The notes beneath the pieces are model-generated. The model was given only the letters and a program-made list of their open reading frames with translations, did not search any database and was not told the DNA's origin. Made by a program: the position numbers and the translations under genes. DNA of 62,173 bases from Bacteroidales bacterium (GTDB taxonomy: Bacteria; Bacteroidota; Bacteroidia; Bacteroidales; NBLH01), in NCBI GenBank assembly GCA_016937695.1, contig JAFGWC010000156.1, forward strand, positions 1-62,173, in the 5' to 3' direction. Shown here one piece after another: positions 51,186 through 59,714 of the stretch (position 1 is the first letter of the stretch; each line of letters starts with the position of its first letter).

Positions 51186-52702
51186 ATGAATTACGATGTT
51201 ATAATAATTGGTGCAGGTTTAGGCGGATTAACAGCAGGCGCAAAACTTGTTAAAGAAGGAAAAAAAGTTTTATTAATTGAGCAACATTATGTTCCGGGCG
51301 GCTGCGCAACCACATTTCAACGAAAAGGTTATACTGTGGAAGTTGGCTTGCACGAATTAGATGGTTTTAGCGATTCTAGTTTTAAAACAAAAATATTTAA
51401 AGAATTTGATGTCTTTAATAATGTTGAATTTGTAAAGCTACCCGAATTTTATGAAACTAACTGGAAAGGTAAAAGTTTTGTGCTTCCTGAAAATATTGAA
51501 AAAGCATCGCAAAAGCTTATAAATGAATTTCCTGATGAAGAAAAAGGAATTATTAAGTTTTTATATTTTATAAAAGGCATTGATAATGAAATTAAGAATA
51601 TGCCGAAAACTAAATCTGAAAAAATTATAAAATCAATACTTTTTCCTGCTTTTTACCCTAAATTAGTTAAAAGTAGCAAAACTGATGTTGGTACTTTTAT
51701 AGATTCAATTATAAAAAACGAATGGCTTAAAATTATTCTACTCTCAAATCTTAGTTATTATCATGATAATCCTTACACTGCATCGCTTTTTTATTTTGCC
51801 GCAGGGCAAGCAAGTTATTATTTAAACGGCAGTTATTTTATTAAAGGTGGCTCGCAAAAGCTTTCGGATTATTTAATGAAATATATTAAAGATAATGGCG
51901 GCGAAGTAAAATTAATGAATATGGTTAATGAAATTATTATCGAAAAAGGAAAAGCTGTGGTGTAAAATATAAACACAGCATAAAAAAAGAAGACAAAGAG
52001 CTAACCGCATATGGCAGAAAAATTATTGCAAATGCCGCAATACCAAATGTTATAAACAATTTACTAAGTACTGATAATTCAATTTTGCTAAAAAAACAAA
52101 TCAGCAAAATTGAAAATGGTCCATCTATTCTTACAATTTACATTGGGTTTAAAAAATCGCCTAAAGAGATTGGAAATAATGTGTATTCTAAATTTATTTT
52201 TGACAATAGCATTTCAGGAATTAATGATTTACATGAAAACAGCTTGGCCGATTTCGATAAACGCTCATTTGTGTTTGTTGATTACAGTCAAATAGATTCA
52301 GCTCTAGCGCCAGAAGGAAAAGCACTTGGTGTAATTTGTACTATGGATTATATCAGCAATTGGAATAATCTTAACACAGAAGAATACAGATTAAAAAAAG
52401 AGGAAGTTGCTACAATATTTATTGACAGACTTAATATAGAATTGCCCGGAATTAAAGAGCTTATTGGCTACGTGGAAGTAGCAACTCCAAAAACCATTGA
52501 GCGATACACATTAAATCCCGACGGCTCGCCATACGGATTTGCACAAACAGTAAAACAATCGGCCAGAAATAGAATTAACAACAAAAGCAAAATACCAAAT
52601 CTATTTTATGCCTCTGCTTGGACATCGCCGGGTGGTGGATTTAGCGGTGCAATTTTAGCCGGATATACTTGTGCACTTAAAGTAAAAAAAGAACTTTCCT
52701 AG
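51186..52702 (+). pseudogene. CrtI/RetSat-type FAD oxidoreductase split by a one-base deletion
   Basis: Part 1 (51186-51965, 259 residues) begins with the Rossmann FAD motif IIGAGLGGLTAGAKLVKEGKKVLLIEQ and GGCATTF and stops abruptly at EKGKAVV. Part 2 (continuing to 52702) carries YKHSIKKEDKELTAYGRKI onward and ends with the family finish YASAWTSPGGGFSGAILAGYTCA. The frames differ by one base near 51959-51965. One extra G at GCTGTGGTGTAAA would restore an unbroken frame of about 505 residues, the usual length for carotenoid desaturase or retinol-saturase relatives. So this is a damaged gene, a base missed by sequencing, or a programmed shift. The first is preferred. No stop or frame change elsewhere in the gene. 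Confidence 0.8.
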
Positions 52703-52732
52703 TAGATTATTAAATTGTTTAATGTTTAGTAG

Positions 52733-52768
52733 ACTTAACAGGCTTTAAAAACCTGTTAAGTTTTTTTT
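52733..52768 (+). terminator. terminator of the oxidoreductase gene (palindrome family copy 4)
   Basis: Stem ACTTAACAGG / CCTGTTAAGT around GCTTTAAAAA, followed by eight T. Its arms match those of the hairpins at 17042, 36031 and 14974. Confidence 0.85.
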
Positions 52769-52879
52769 GAACAATAACATTTTGAACAAATATTTTTAAA
52801 ATATATAGTAAGCAATTGTGCCACGCTTCAGTCTGATAAGATAATGATATGAAAATATGCTGCTTCTGTTGACAGCAAG

Positions 52880-53072
52880 CTTTCAACCATTAATGAAATG
52901 CTGCCGCTGATGCGAGCATGCTTTCAACCATTGCAGAAATGTTGCCGCTGATGCGAGCATACTTTCAAACATTGATGAAATGTTGCCGCTGATGCGAGCA
53001 TACTTTCAACCATTGCAGAAATGTTGCCGCTGATGCGAGCATGCTTTCAACCATTACAGAAATGTTGTCGCT
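52880..53072. repeat. five tandem copies of a 41-bp repeat
   Basis: CTTTCAACC or a variant begins at 52880, 52921, 52962, 53003 and 53044, an exact 41-bp period. Each unit contains CCATT-CAGAAATGTTGCCGCTGATGCGAGCAT with a few changes. The units are GC-richer than the surroundings. Copies differ at only a few bases, so it is a young minisatellite. No spacer variation is seen, so it is not a CRISPR array. Confidence 0.9.
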
Positions 53073-53236
53073 ATAGTGCAGCAAGCTGTTTGTCAGTACT
53101 TTAATCATTAAAGATAACTTTTTTAGATAATAAATATTAATAACCGTCAAATTATATTGTTAATATATTATTTTCATTATATATTAGTCTGTAATTTTAA
53201 ATATTTTAATTATTAATAAATAAAACCCAAATAATT

Positions 53237-53974
53237 ATGTTACAAACAATAAAATTATACAACTTACGAAATGGCGAGTTTTTACAGTTTTTTATTGATG
53301 CTATTACAATATCATTAAAATTTAATACCGAAGAACTTGGTATTAAAGAACAAATAAATTCTATAATAAGCGAAATAGAAAGCTTTAAAAGTATTTATGG
53401 TCAAAATCGCGGAAGCGATATTTCTGATGAGCTAAAAGATATTGACATACGCAGAGATAATTGCATCACAGGTATTAGAATAGTTCTTGAAGGATATAAA
53501 CACCATTATAATACTGCATTTAGTGAAGCTGCAACTATTCTACTTAATAAAATTGACAGTTTTGGTTCGGCCATTGCACGTCAAAATTATCAAATAGAAA
53601 CAAGCTCTATTAACGGTATTATTAATAGTTTTAATAAAGAAGAAAACCTATCTAATGCAATATTAACTCTTAGCTTAACAGACTGGATAAATAAAATGGA
53701 CGAAGAAAATAAACTATTTAATCGTAGATATTTAGACAGAATAGATGAAGCATCTAAACAATCAGAAGATAAAGTAAAAGAACTGCGCAAAACAACTATT
53801 GAGAAATATCGTATATTTAGCAATCACTTAACAGCACATATCACACTAAAAGGCGAAGAATCCTATAAACCCATAAGCGACCAGTTAAACGAGCTAATAG
53901 ACAAATATAATTTAATAATCAGCCGAAGAGTAAACACAAAAACAGAGGAAGAAGCTGAAACATCTGCTATGTAA
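53237..53974 (+). CDS. DUF6261-like protein, unknown function
   Basis: 245 residues. The opening IKLYNLRNGEFLQFFIDAITI resembles the Bacteroidota DUF6261 family (NLRN-E pattern). It is nearly all alpha-helix with coiled-coil stretches (IDEASKQSEDKVKELRKTTIEKYRI) and a polar tail with TEEEAETS. No signal peptide. These proteins often occur in several copies per genome and are sometimes near tandem repeats. A repeat array lies directly upstream here. Function unknown. Confidence 0.65.
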   Translation: MLQTIKLYNLRNGEFLQFFIDAITISLKFNTEELGIKEQINSIISEIESFKSIYGQNRGSDISDELKDIDIRRDNCITGIRIVLEGYKHHYNTAFSEAATILLNKIDSFGSAIARQNYQIETSSINGIINSFNKEENLSNAILTLSLTDWINKMDEENKLFNRRYLDRIDEASKQSEDKVKELRKTTIEKYRIFSNHLTAHITLKGEESYKPISDQLNELIDKYNLIISRRVNTKTEEEAETSAM

Positions 53975-54286
53975 AAAACATAAATTAGGAATTAGAAATT
54001 TAAGATTATAAATTTTTAATTCCTTTTCTTATATTTAAATTTATGAATGCTGTATAATCAAAACTTAAGCATTACTTAGCTACAAATTAACTACAAATAG
54101 CATATCAAAGTAATAGTAAATTGCTTTAATATGCTTAATAAATTTATATAACCTTCCTGTGTATTTACATCACAAATAAATCAAATCATTAAAATATAAT
54201 ACTGTTTTTATAAAAAAGATGAATAAAAATTTATTCCCACATCATTTTTTTTAAGAACTTTATATAAATCAATAAAAAACATAGCT
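53975..54286. other. intergenic region with a weak hairpin
   Basis: 312 bases. A weak inverted repeat GGAATTA-AAATTT / AAATTTTTAATTCC at about 53988-54023 could terminate the preceding gene. The rest is AT-rich, with no promoter pair or frame supported. Confidence 0.4.
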
Positions 54287-55617
54287 ATGAAATTTAAAAA
54301 ATTAACATTTTTACTAATTATTCTGTTGAGTAATTTATATTTAAATGCTCAAATTAACTCAAACGGAAGAGATCAAAACGCACTACAAAATCCTGTAATT
54401 ATCGACAAATTAATTGTTTTAAAAGCCAACAACATTTCTATTTCGAATCAGGATTATCCTACAAAAGATCAATTAATTTATGATGATTTAATTGTTACTG
54501 GCGGAATATCAGTCGGGTATGATGCAATTGACGGAGAAGATTTTAATTTTAAAACTATAACCTTAAAAGAAAACAATGTTAGATTATACTTTGATGATAC
54601 AAGCGTTGATGGAGGAACTTTCCCTAACAATGATTGGCAAATAGTTGTAAATTCAAACGTAAGTGGAGGTGAAAATTACTTTGCAATTGAAGACTATACT
54701 GCCGGTGTAATGCCTATTAAGTTTATGGCAGGTGCGCCTGCAAACTCTCTATATGTTGCTTCAGATGGCGATGTGGGTTTAAACACATCAGCACCGGGAT
54801 TAGAATTTCACATTAAAGATAATGATAGCCTGGAATTAGATTAGAACAAGACGGAAGCTCAGGATGGACACCTCAAACATGGGATATTGCAGCTAATGAA
54901 TATAGTTTTTTTATTAGAGATATTACTAATAGCAATGCATATCCTTTTATAATAAGACATGGCGCTCCAACAAATTCAATATACATTACAAATACAGGGA
55001 ATGTGGGTTTTGGAACTTCAACACCTTCGGAGCAAGTACATTTAACAAAATCTGCAAAAATTAACAATTCATTAATTTTTGGTTCAACATCAAGTTTACC
55101 GGTTTCTCCACAAATAGGTGAAATATTATTTGATGGAAACGATAATAATCTAAAATTTTACAATGGCACAACTTAAAAATTCATATCAAATCAGGGATTA
55201 GTTGATGCTACATTAGTTGGTACTGTTTTAAATCTTGATTTAGGATACGGACAAACTGTTTACGTTGATATTTATCCTTTAATTGAAGATCTAGAAGACA
55301 GAGTTTCTGCACTTGAAAGTCAAATTTCAGGAACAAAAGATAATTTAGAATACTCAAGCGCCAGATTATTCCAAAACTACCCAAATCCTTTTACAGATGA
55401 AACCTCAATTCCTTTGTATATTCCTCAAAGTGTTTTAACAGCTCAACTTATTATTTATGATTTAAAAGGTGCAAAAGTTAACAGTTTTATTATTACAGAA
55501 AGAGAACACTGCGCTTTTACATTAAAAAGCAGCAATATTAATAGCGGAACCTATTTTTACACTTTAATTCTGGATAATAACGAACTAGAATCAAAAATAC
55601 TTATAAAAATTGACTAA
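54287..55617 (+). pseudogene. broken secreted protein with T9SS sorting domain
   Basis: Part 1 (54287-54844) has a signal peptide (LYLNAQ) and a tail-fibre-like domain ending ...DVGLNTSAPGLEFHIKDNDSLELD, then stops. Reading on with one base added near 54839 gives LRLEQDGSSGWTPQTWDIAA and ITNTGNVGFGTSTPSEQVHL. An in-frame TAA at 55174 interrupts LKFYNGTT-KF, where the family usually has a Trp. The same frame then continues to the T9SS sorting domain LFQNYPNPFTDETSIPLYI, ending at 55617. With one frameshift and one stop the gene is very likely non-functional. The original would have been about 440 residues, surface-exposed. Confidence 0.8.
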
Positions 55618-55624
55618 AACCAAT

Positions 55625-55657
55625 AGAAAAACGGGCTAATAATTTAGCCCGTTTTCT
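55625..55657. terminator. bidirectional terminator hairpin
   Basis: Near-perfect stem AGAAAAACGGGCTA with TAGCCCGTTTTCT around a short AT loop. The A/T runs at both ends let it serve the broken T9SS gene and the convergent mnmE. Confidence 0.85.
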
Positions 55658-55676
55658 ATGTTCTGCTAATTCTTAT

Positions 55677-57053
55677 TTACTTTCCGATACAAAAATTCTT
55701 AAAAATATTGCCAAGTATTTCGTCATTAGTTATTTGTCCTGATATTTCGCCAAGATAATGCAGTACTTCTTTTATGTCTATTGATAAAAAATCGCTCGAA
55801 ATTTGGTTTTGCAAAGATATTTCTACTCTTTCAATTGCTTCGTATGACTTTGTTAGTGCCTCGTAGTGCCGCAAATTAGTTATTACTGTTTCGTTTTTAT
55901 TAATTTTCTCAACACCCGAAACTTCAATCAATAAATTTATTAATTTTTCGATATTGGTTTTGTTTTTTGCAGAAATGCTTATCAATTTTAAATGTTCAGT
56001 TTTCTCAAATTCTTTTTTATCTTTTATCTGATCTATTTTATTAACTACCACAACTAAATTTTTGCTCGTTAGTTTGGCACTCAATAAGTTTACTTTTTCA
56101 GATATATTTTTTTCGTTAACATCAACGAGCATTAGCACTATTTCGGCTTTTGATATTTTTTCGTAAGTTTTTTTAATGCCTAAATTTTCAATAATATCTT
56201 CGGTATCTCTTAAACCGGCAGTGTCGATAAATCTAAAAAGAGTTCCTTTCAAATTCACAACATCTTCTATCGAATCTCTTGTTGTTCCTGCAATTTCAGA
56301 CACAATAGCTTTATCTTCATTCAATAAAGCATTAAGCAAAGTAGATTTTCCAACATTTGGCTCGCCTATAATTGCAACAGGAATTCCGTTTTTAATAACA
56401 TTTCCATACTTAAACGATGAAATTAATTTTTCCAGAAAATTTTTAATTTCATCAACCAAGGTTTTTAATTGCTTTCTATCTGCAAACTCAACATCTTCTT
56501 CACTAAAATCCAGTTCCAACTCAATTAATGAAATAAAGTTTAATAAACGTGAGCGTAAATATTTAATATCTTCAGAAAAACCACCTCTAATTTGATTAAA
56601 AGCTATTTTTCTTGAAGCTTCAGAAGTTGAGGCAATAATATCTGCAACTCCTTCAGCCTGCGATAAATCCATTTTTCCATTCAAAAATGCTCGCATAGTA
56701 AACTCGCCCGGCTTAGCAATTCTGGCACCATTTTTTATTAATATTTCTAAAACTCGATGTTGAATATAATTTGAACCATGACAAGAAATTTCAACAGAAT
56801 TTTCGCCTGTATATGAATGTGGAGATTTAAAAATACTAACTAAAACTTCATCAACTATTTCATTTTCAAAGCTAATTGTTCCAAAATGAATTGTATTTGC
56901 CTTTAAATTGGTTAAAATTTTATTTTTATTTGCCGATACAAATACTTTTGAAGCAATATTTATAGCATCATCACCTGAAAGTCGAATAACAGCAATAGCC
57001 GCAGAACCTTCTGCAGTAGCAATTGCGCAAATTGTATCTGAATTATTTATCAT
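55677..57053 (-). CDS. mnmE: tRNA-modification GTPase MnmE
   Basis: 458 residues from the ATG at 57053. N-terminal folate-binding-like domain (DTICAIATAEGSAAIAVIRLSG). Central helical part with the inserted Ras-like G domain: Walker A GEPNVGKSTLLNALL, then VSEIAGTTRDSIED, DTAGLRDTED and the VVNKIDQ element. The C-terminal FCIGK is the conserved cysteine motif. With MnmG it installs 5-carboxymethylaminomethyl on U34 of several tRNAs. A -7 element (57070-57077) precedes it. Adjacent sucD is divergent and unrelated. Confidence 0.97.
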   Translation of the reverse strand: MINNSDTICAIATAEGSAAIAVIRLSGDDAINIASKVFVSANKNKILTNLKANTIHFGTISFENEIVDEVLVSIFKSPHSYTGENSVEISCHGSNYIQHRVLEILIKNGARIAKPGEFTMRAFLNGKMDLSQAEGVADIIASTSEASRKIAFNQIRGGFSEDIKYLRSRLLNFISLIELELDFSEEDVEFADRKQLKTLVDEIKNFLEKLISSFKYGNVIKNGIPVAIIGEPNVGKSTLLNALLNEDKAIVSEIAGTTRDSIEDVVNLKGTLFRFIDTAGLRDTEDIIENLGIKKTYEKISKAEIVLMLVDVNEKNISEKVNLLSAKLTSKNLVVVVNKIDQIKDKKEFEKTEHLKLISISAKNKTNIEKLINLLIEVSGVEKINKNETVITNLRHYEALTKSYEAIERVEISLQNQISSDFLSIDIKEVLHYLGEISGQITNDEILGNIFKNFCIGK

Positions 57054-57069
57054 CAATATTTTTTTTTCG

Positions 57070-57077
57070 CAAATATA
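57070..57077 (-). promoter_or_regulatory. possible -7 element of mnmE
   Basis: Reverse-strand TATATTTG, 17 bases before the ATG, matches TAnnTTTG. A -33 TTTG is not clear. Confidence 0.35.
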
Positions 57078-57272
57078 ATGCTTTTTACTCTAAACTACTT
57101 GTTTTACAGCTACATTGTTAATTAATGAAAAGTAATTTAAAATAAAAAATTGAATAAAAATTATAATAAAAACACATCTAATTATTAAAACGTGTCGAAA
57201 CTTGTATTTTTACTTTGATATAAAAAAGAAAAAATATACTTTTGAAAAAAATTACAAAACAAAGATAAAGCA

Positions 57273-58142
57273 ATGAGTATTTTAGTAAATAAAAATTCAA
57301 AAGTAATAGTACAAGGCTTTACAGGCGGTGAAGGCACATTTCACGCAGGCCAAATGATTGAATACGGAACTAATGTAGTTGGTGGAGTTACACCTGGCAA
57401 AGGTGGTCAAAAACATATTGACAAACCTGTTTTTAATACAGTAAAAGAAGCTGTTGATGCTACCGGTGCAGACGTTTCTATTATTTTTGTTCCACCTGCA
57501 TTTGCTGCAGATGCAATAATGGAAGCTGCTGATGCAGGAATTAAAGTAATTATTACTATTACAGAAGGTATTCCTGTTCAAGATATGGTAAAAGTTAAAG
57601 ATTTTCTTAAAGGTAAAGATTCTAGATTAATTGGACCAAACTGTCCTGGAATTATTACTGCAGGAGAAGCCAAAATTGGAATTATGCCTGGTTTTATTTT
57701 CAAAAAAGGAACTATTGGAATTGTTTCTAAATCAGGAACTTTAACATACGAAGCTGTTGATCAGATTACTAAAGCAGGTTTAGGACAATCTACTGCTATT
57801 GGTATTGGCGGCGACCCAATTATTGGCACTTCAACTTTAGATGCCGTTAAATTATTTATGGCTGATCCTGAAACGGAAGGAATTATTGTTATTGGTGAAA
57901 TTGGCGGAAATATGGAAGCCGAAGCAGCTGAATGGATTAAAGAACATGGAACTAAACCTGTTGTAGGATTTATTGCCGGAGAAACTGCTCCTAAAGGTAA
58001 AAGAATGGGACATGCAGGTGCTATTATTGGTGGCGCTAACGATACAGCTCAAGCAAAAAAACAAATTATGAGAGATTGCGGAATTCACGTTGTTGATTCG
58101 CCTGCACAAATTGGTGCTAAAATGTTAGAAATTTTGAAATAA
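57273..58142 (+). CDS. sucD: succinyl-CoA synthetase alpha subunit
   Basis: 289 residues, normal length. The N-terminal CoA-binding domain has [31 protein letters not shown], the central part [21 protein letters not shown], and the active phosphohistidine lies in GHAGAIIGG near residue 245. It converts succinyl-CoA to succinate with substrate-level phosphorylation in the TCA cycle. The beta subunit (sucC) is not in the window. A terminator follows directly. Confidence 0.97.
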   Translation: MSILVNKNSKVIVQGFTGGEGTFHAGQMIEYGTNVVGGVTPGKGGQKHIDKPVFNTVKEAVDATGADVSIIFVPPAFAADAIMEAADAGIKVIITITEGIPVQDMVKVKDFLKGKDSRLIGPNCPGIITAGEAKIGIMPGFIFKKGTIGIVSKSGTLTYEAVDQITKAGLGQSTAIGIGGDPIIGTSTLDAVKLFMADPETEGIIVIGEIGGNMEAEAAEWIKEHGTKPVVGFIAGETAPKGKRMGHAGAIIGGANDTAQAKKQIMRDCGIHVVDSPAQIGAKMLEILK

Positions 58143-58162
58143 TATTTTTATATAAATTTATT

Positions 58163-58203
58163 AAATCCATTAACTTTTAATTAAAAGTTAATGGATTTTT
58201 TTT
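58163..58203 (+). terminator. terminator of sucD
   Basis: Perfect 16-bp stem AAATCCATTAACTTTT / AAAAGTTAATGGATTT with a 4-base loop, followed by T8. It begins 21 bases past the sucD stop. Confidence 0.9.
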
Positions 58204-58303
58204 GTTTATTATTCTACTAAATATCAATTAATTACAATACAAGTTTAAATTTTCAATCATAATTTTTTGCTTCCTATTAAACTATTTTACTTTATTTATG
58301 TCT

Positions 58304-58311
58304 TATATTTG
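58304..58311 (+). promoter_or_regulatory. possible -7 element of the WXXGXW protein gene
   Basis: TATATTTG matches TAnnTTTG, about 70 bases before the ATG at 58380. No -33 TTTG seen. Confidence 0.3.
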
Positions 58312-58379
58312 TAATATTTCGATAAAACAAAAGTTTAATATTATAAAGAATTAAATTTTAAATTAAAGAATTTATAATT

Positions 58380-58694
58380 ATGAGAAAACTTATTATTATT
58401 TTATTATTTTCTTTTTTGGGATTCTCAATTTCTACAGATGCTAATGCTCAATTCGTAAAAGAGAAACCATCTCATCCAAAGCAAATTAGAGTTAGAGCTA
58501 AACATCCAAAACCATCTGAAAGCAATGATTGGGTTTGGGTTCCCGGACATTGGAAATGGAAAGCTAAAAGCAATAAATACGATTGGGTAAAAGGTGATTG
58601 GAAAAAACCACCTAAAAACAAAAAGAATTGGATTGAAGGAAATTGGAAAAAAGAAAAAAAAGGTTGGGTTTGGAATGAAGGCCGCTGGGACTAA
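58380..58694 (+). CDS. secreted WXXGXW-repeat protein
   Basis: 104 residues. A signal peptide ends TDANAQ. The mature part holds four WxxGxW units: WVPGHW, WVKGDW, WIEGNW and WNEGRW. They are set in a Lys-rich chain (KWKAKSNKYDW, KKPPKNKKNW). The family is recognised but of unknown function. The aromatic Trp and Lys-rich pattern suggests binding to a polymer or membrane in the periplasm. It is followed by a strong bidirectional terminator, so it is expressed alone. Confidence 0.8.
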   Translation: MRKLIIILLFSFLGFSISTDANAQFVKEKPSHPKQIRVRAKHPKPSESNDWVWVPGHWKWKAKSNKYDWVKGDWKKPPKNKKNWIEGNWKKEKKGWVWNEGRWD

Positions 58695-58734
58695 TAAAAA
58701 AAAGACTGTTTATGATTAAAACAGTCTTTTTTTA
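58695..58734. terminator. bidirectional terminator hairpin
   Basis: Stem AAAAAAGACTGTTT / AAACAGTCTTTTTT, A and T runs at both ends. It separates the convergent WXXGXW and EF-hand-like genes. Confidence 0.85.
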
Positions 58735-58747
58735 TTTTGTCATCTAA

Positions 58748-59008
58748 TTACTTTGTAGAAGCCCATTTTCTAATTTCTGTTCTAAACCAAGCATCTGCTT
58801 CTTTTGTCCATTTGTAATTATCTCTGATATAAGCCATTGTATCTTTTTCAATATCAGTATAAGAATTTCCGTCTTTAACTTTGCCTAATAATTCTTCAGC
58901 ATCTTTTAAAGATATTCTGCCATCGCCAGCGCCTGCTACAGCAGCATCGGCAAACTCTAATAATTCACCATCGTATTTTTTGCCATCAATAGTTTTGTAA
59001 TAAGCCAT
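58748..59008 (-). CDS. small EF-hand-like protein, unknown
   Basis: 86 residues, cytoplasmic-type start (MAYYKTIDGKKYDGELLEF). Residues about 27-40 read GDGRISLKDAEELL, close to a calcium-binding EF-hand loop (D-x-[DN]-G-x-I). The rest carries VKDGNSYTDIEKDTMAYIRDNYKWTKEADAWFR and IRKWAS. Similar short proteins appear in varied bacteria. No signal peptide or membrane helix. It has its own complete promoter (59039-59070) and terminator. Calcium binding is a prediction. Confidence 0.7.
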   Translation of the reverse strand: MAYYKTIDGKKYDGELLEFADAAVAGAGDGRISLKDAEELLGKVKDGNSYTDIEKDTMAYIRDNYKWTKEADAWFRTEIRKWASTK

Positions 59009-59038
59009 AATTTTTATTCTTTTTAGTTAGTAATTAAA

Positions 59039-59070
59039 CAAATTTAAAAATTTAAATATCTATTTACAAA
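59039..59070 (-). promoter_or_regulatory. promoter of the EF-hand-like protein gene
   Basis: On the reverse strand TTTG (59067-59070) precedes TAAATTTG (59039-59046) by 20 bases, a complete Bacteroidota -33/-7 pair. The ATG follows about 25 bases after the predicted start. Confidence 0.55.
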
Positions 59071-59193
59071 AATAGCTCAAATAAATTGACAAAGTTTTTT
59101 TTTTTAGAAGTTCATCTTTAAAATACATAAAGCTTTATTCTTTTTTGATTAATCGATAATTTTTCCTAATTAAGTCTGTTTTTATAATAAATA

Positions 59194-59631
59194 TCACTTT
59201 TCAATTTCAATGTTTTTTATAAGATTAGAGCTACCTTTGGCTAAAAGTTTATTATCTAAATTATAAATTTGACATTCTACATTTATTATTTTTTTACCTT
59301 GTTTTACGATTTTTGAAACGGCTTTAATTGTGTCGCCAATTTTAACATTTGCAAAATAATCAACACTTAAATTTACTGTAACAAAATGGTTATCAAGATT
59401 TAATGTAAAAACAGTAGCTCCTATTATTTCATCAATTATTAAAGAATATATTCCGCCATGTACATATCCCATAGGATTTGCCATTTCGGGTCTTATTTTA
59501 AATTCTATCGTAAGTTCTCCTTCTTCTGCATTTTTTAAAACACCTTTTAACCAATTTCCAACTGGAGATAGTGAATTTGTTATTTGCTTGTTGATATTGT
59601 TTTTAAAAAAATTAAGTGCTTTATTTTCCAT
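59194..59631 (-). CDS. PaaI-family thioesterase
   Basis: 145 residues. Hotdog fold with the PaaI pattern: NPMGYVHGGIYSLIIDEIIGATVF (HGG motif followed by the acidic catalytic Asp) and VTVNLSVDYFANVKIGDTI. It hydrolyses acyl-CoA thioesters, likely of a general or phenylacetyl type. Cytoplasmic. It lies 83 bases downstream of the six-helix membrane protein gene on the same strand. Confidence 0.88.
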   Translation of the reverse strand: MENKALNFFKNNINKQITNSLSPVGNWLKGVLKNAEEGELTIEFKIRPEMANPMGYVHGGIYSLIIDEIIGATVFTLNLDNHFVTVNLSVDYFANVKIGDTIKAVSKIVKQGKKIINVECQIYNLDNKLLAKGSSNLIKNIEIEK

Positions 59632-59714
59632 GTTTTTAAATTTTCTTGTAATTTTAATTTTTGTTAGCCATTTTTGGAATCGAACATTTTTTCTTGTATC
59701 TACTTTTTATCATT

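Larger units (their letters stand above)
52703..53236. other. intergenic region with terminator and 41-bp tandem repeat
   Basis: 534 bases without a gene. It holds the oxidoreductase terminator (52733-52768), an AT-rich gap, and five tandem 41-bp units (52880-53072). A short reverse-strand frame across the repeats is rejected, because 41 is not a multiple of three. Confidence 0.7.

Noticed and set aside
52880-53072. CRISPR array
   Set aside because: The whole 41-bp unit is conserved; there are no distinct spacers, and no cas genes are nearby. It is a tandem repeat.
52965-53150. Reverse-strand 61-residue reading frame over the tandem repeat
   Set aside because: The repeat period is not a multiple of three, so the protein would not repeat; it has no family features or start signal.
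57297-58109. Reverse-strand frames inside sucD
   Set aside because: They are Asn/Ser/Cys-rich antisense frames of a clear housekeeping gene and have no independent support.
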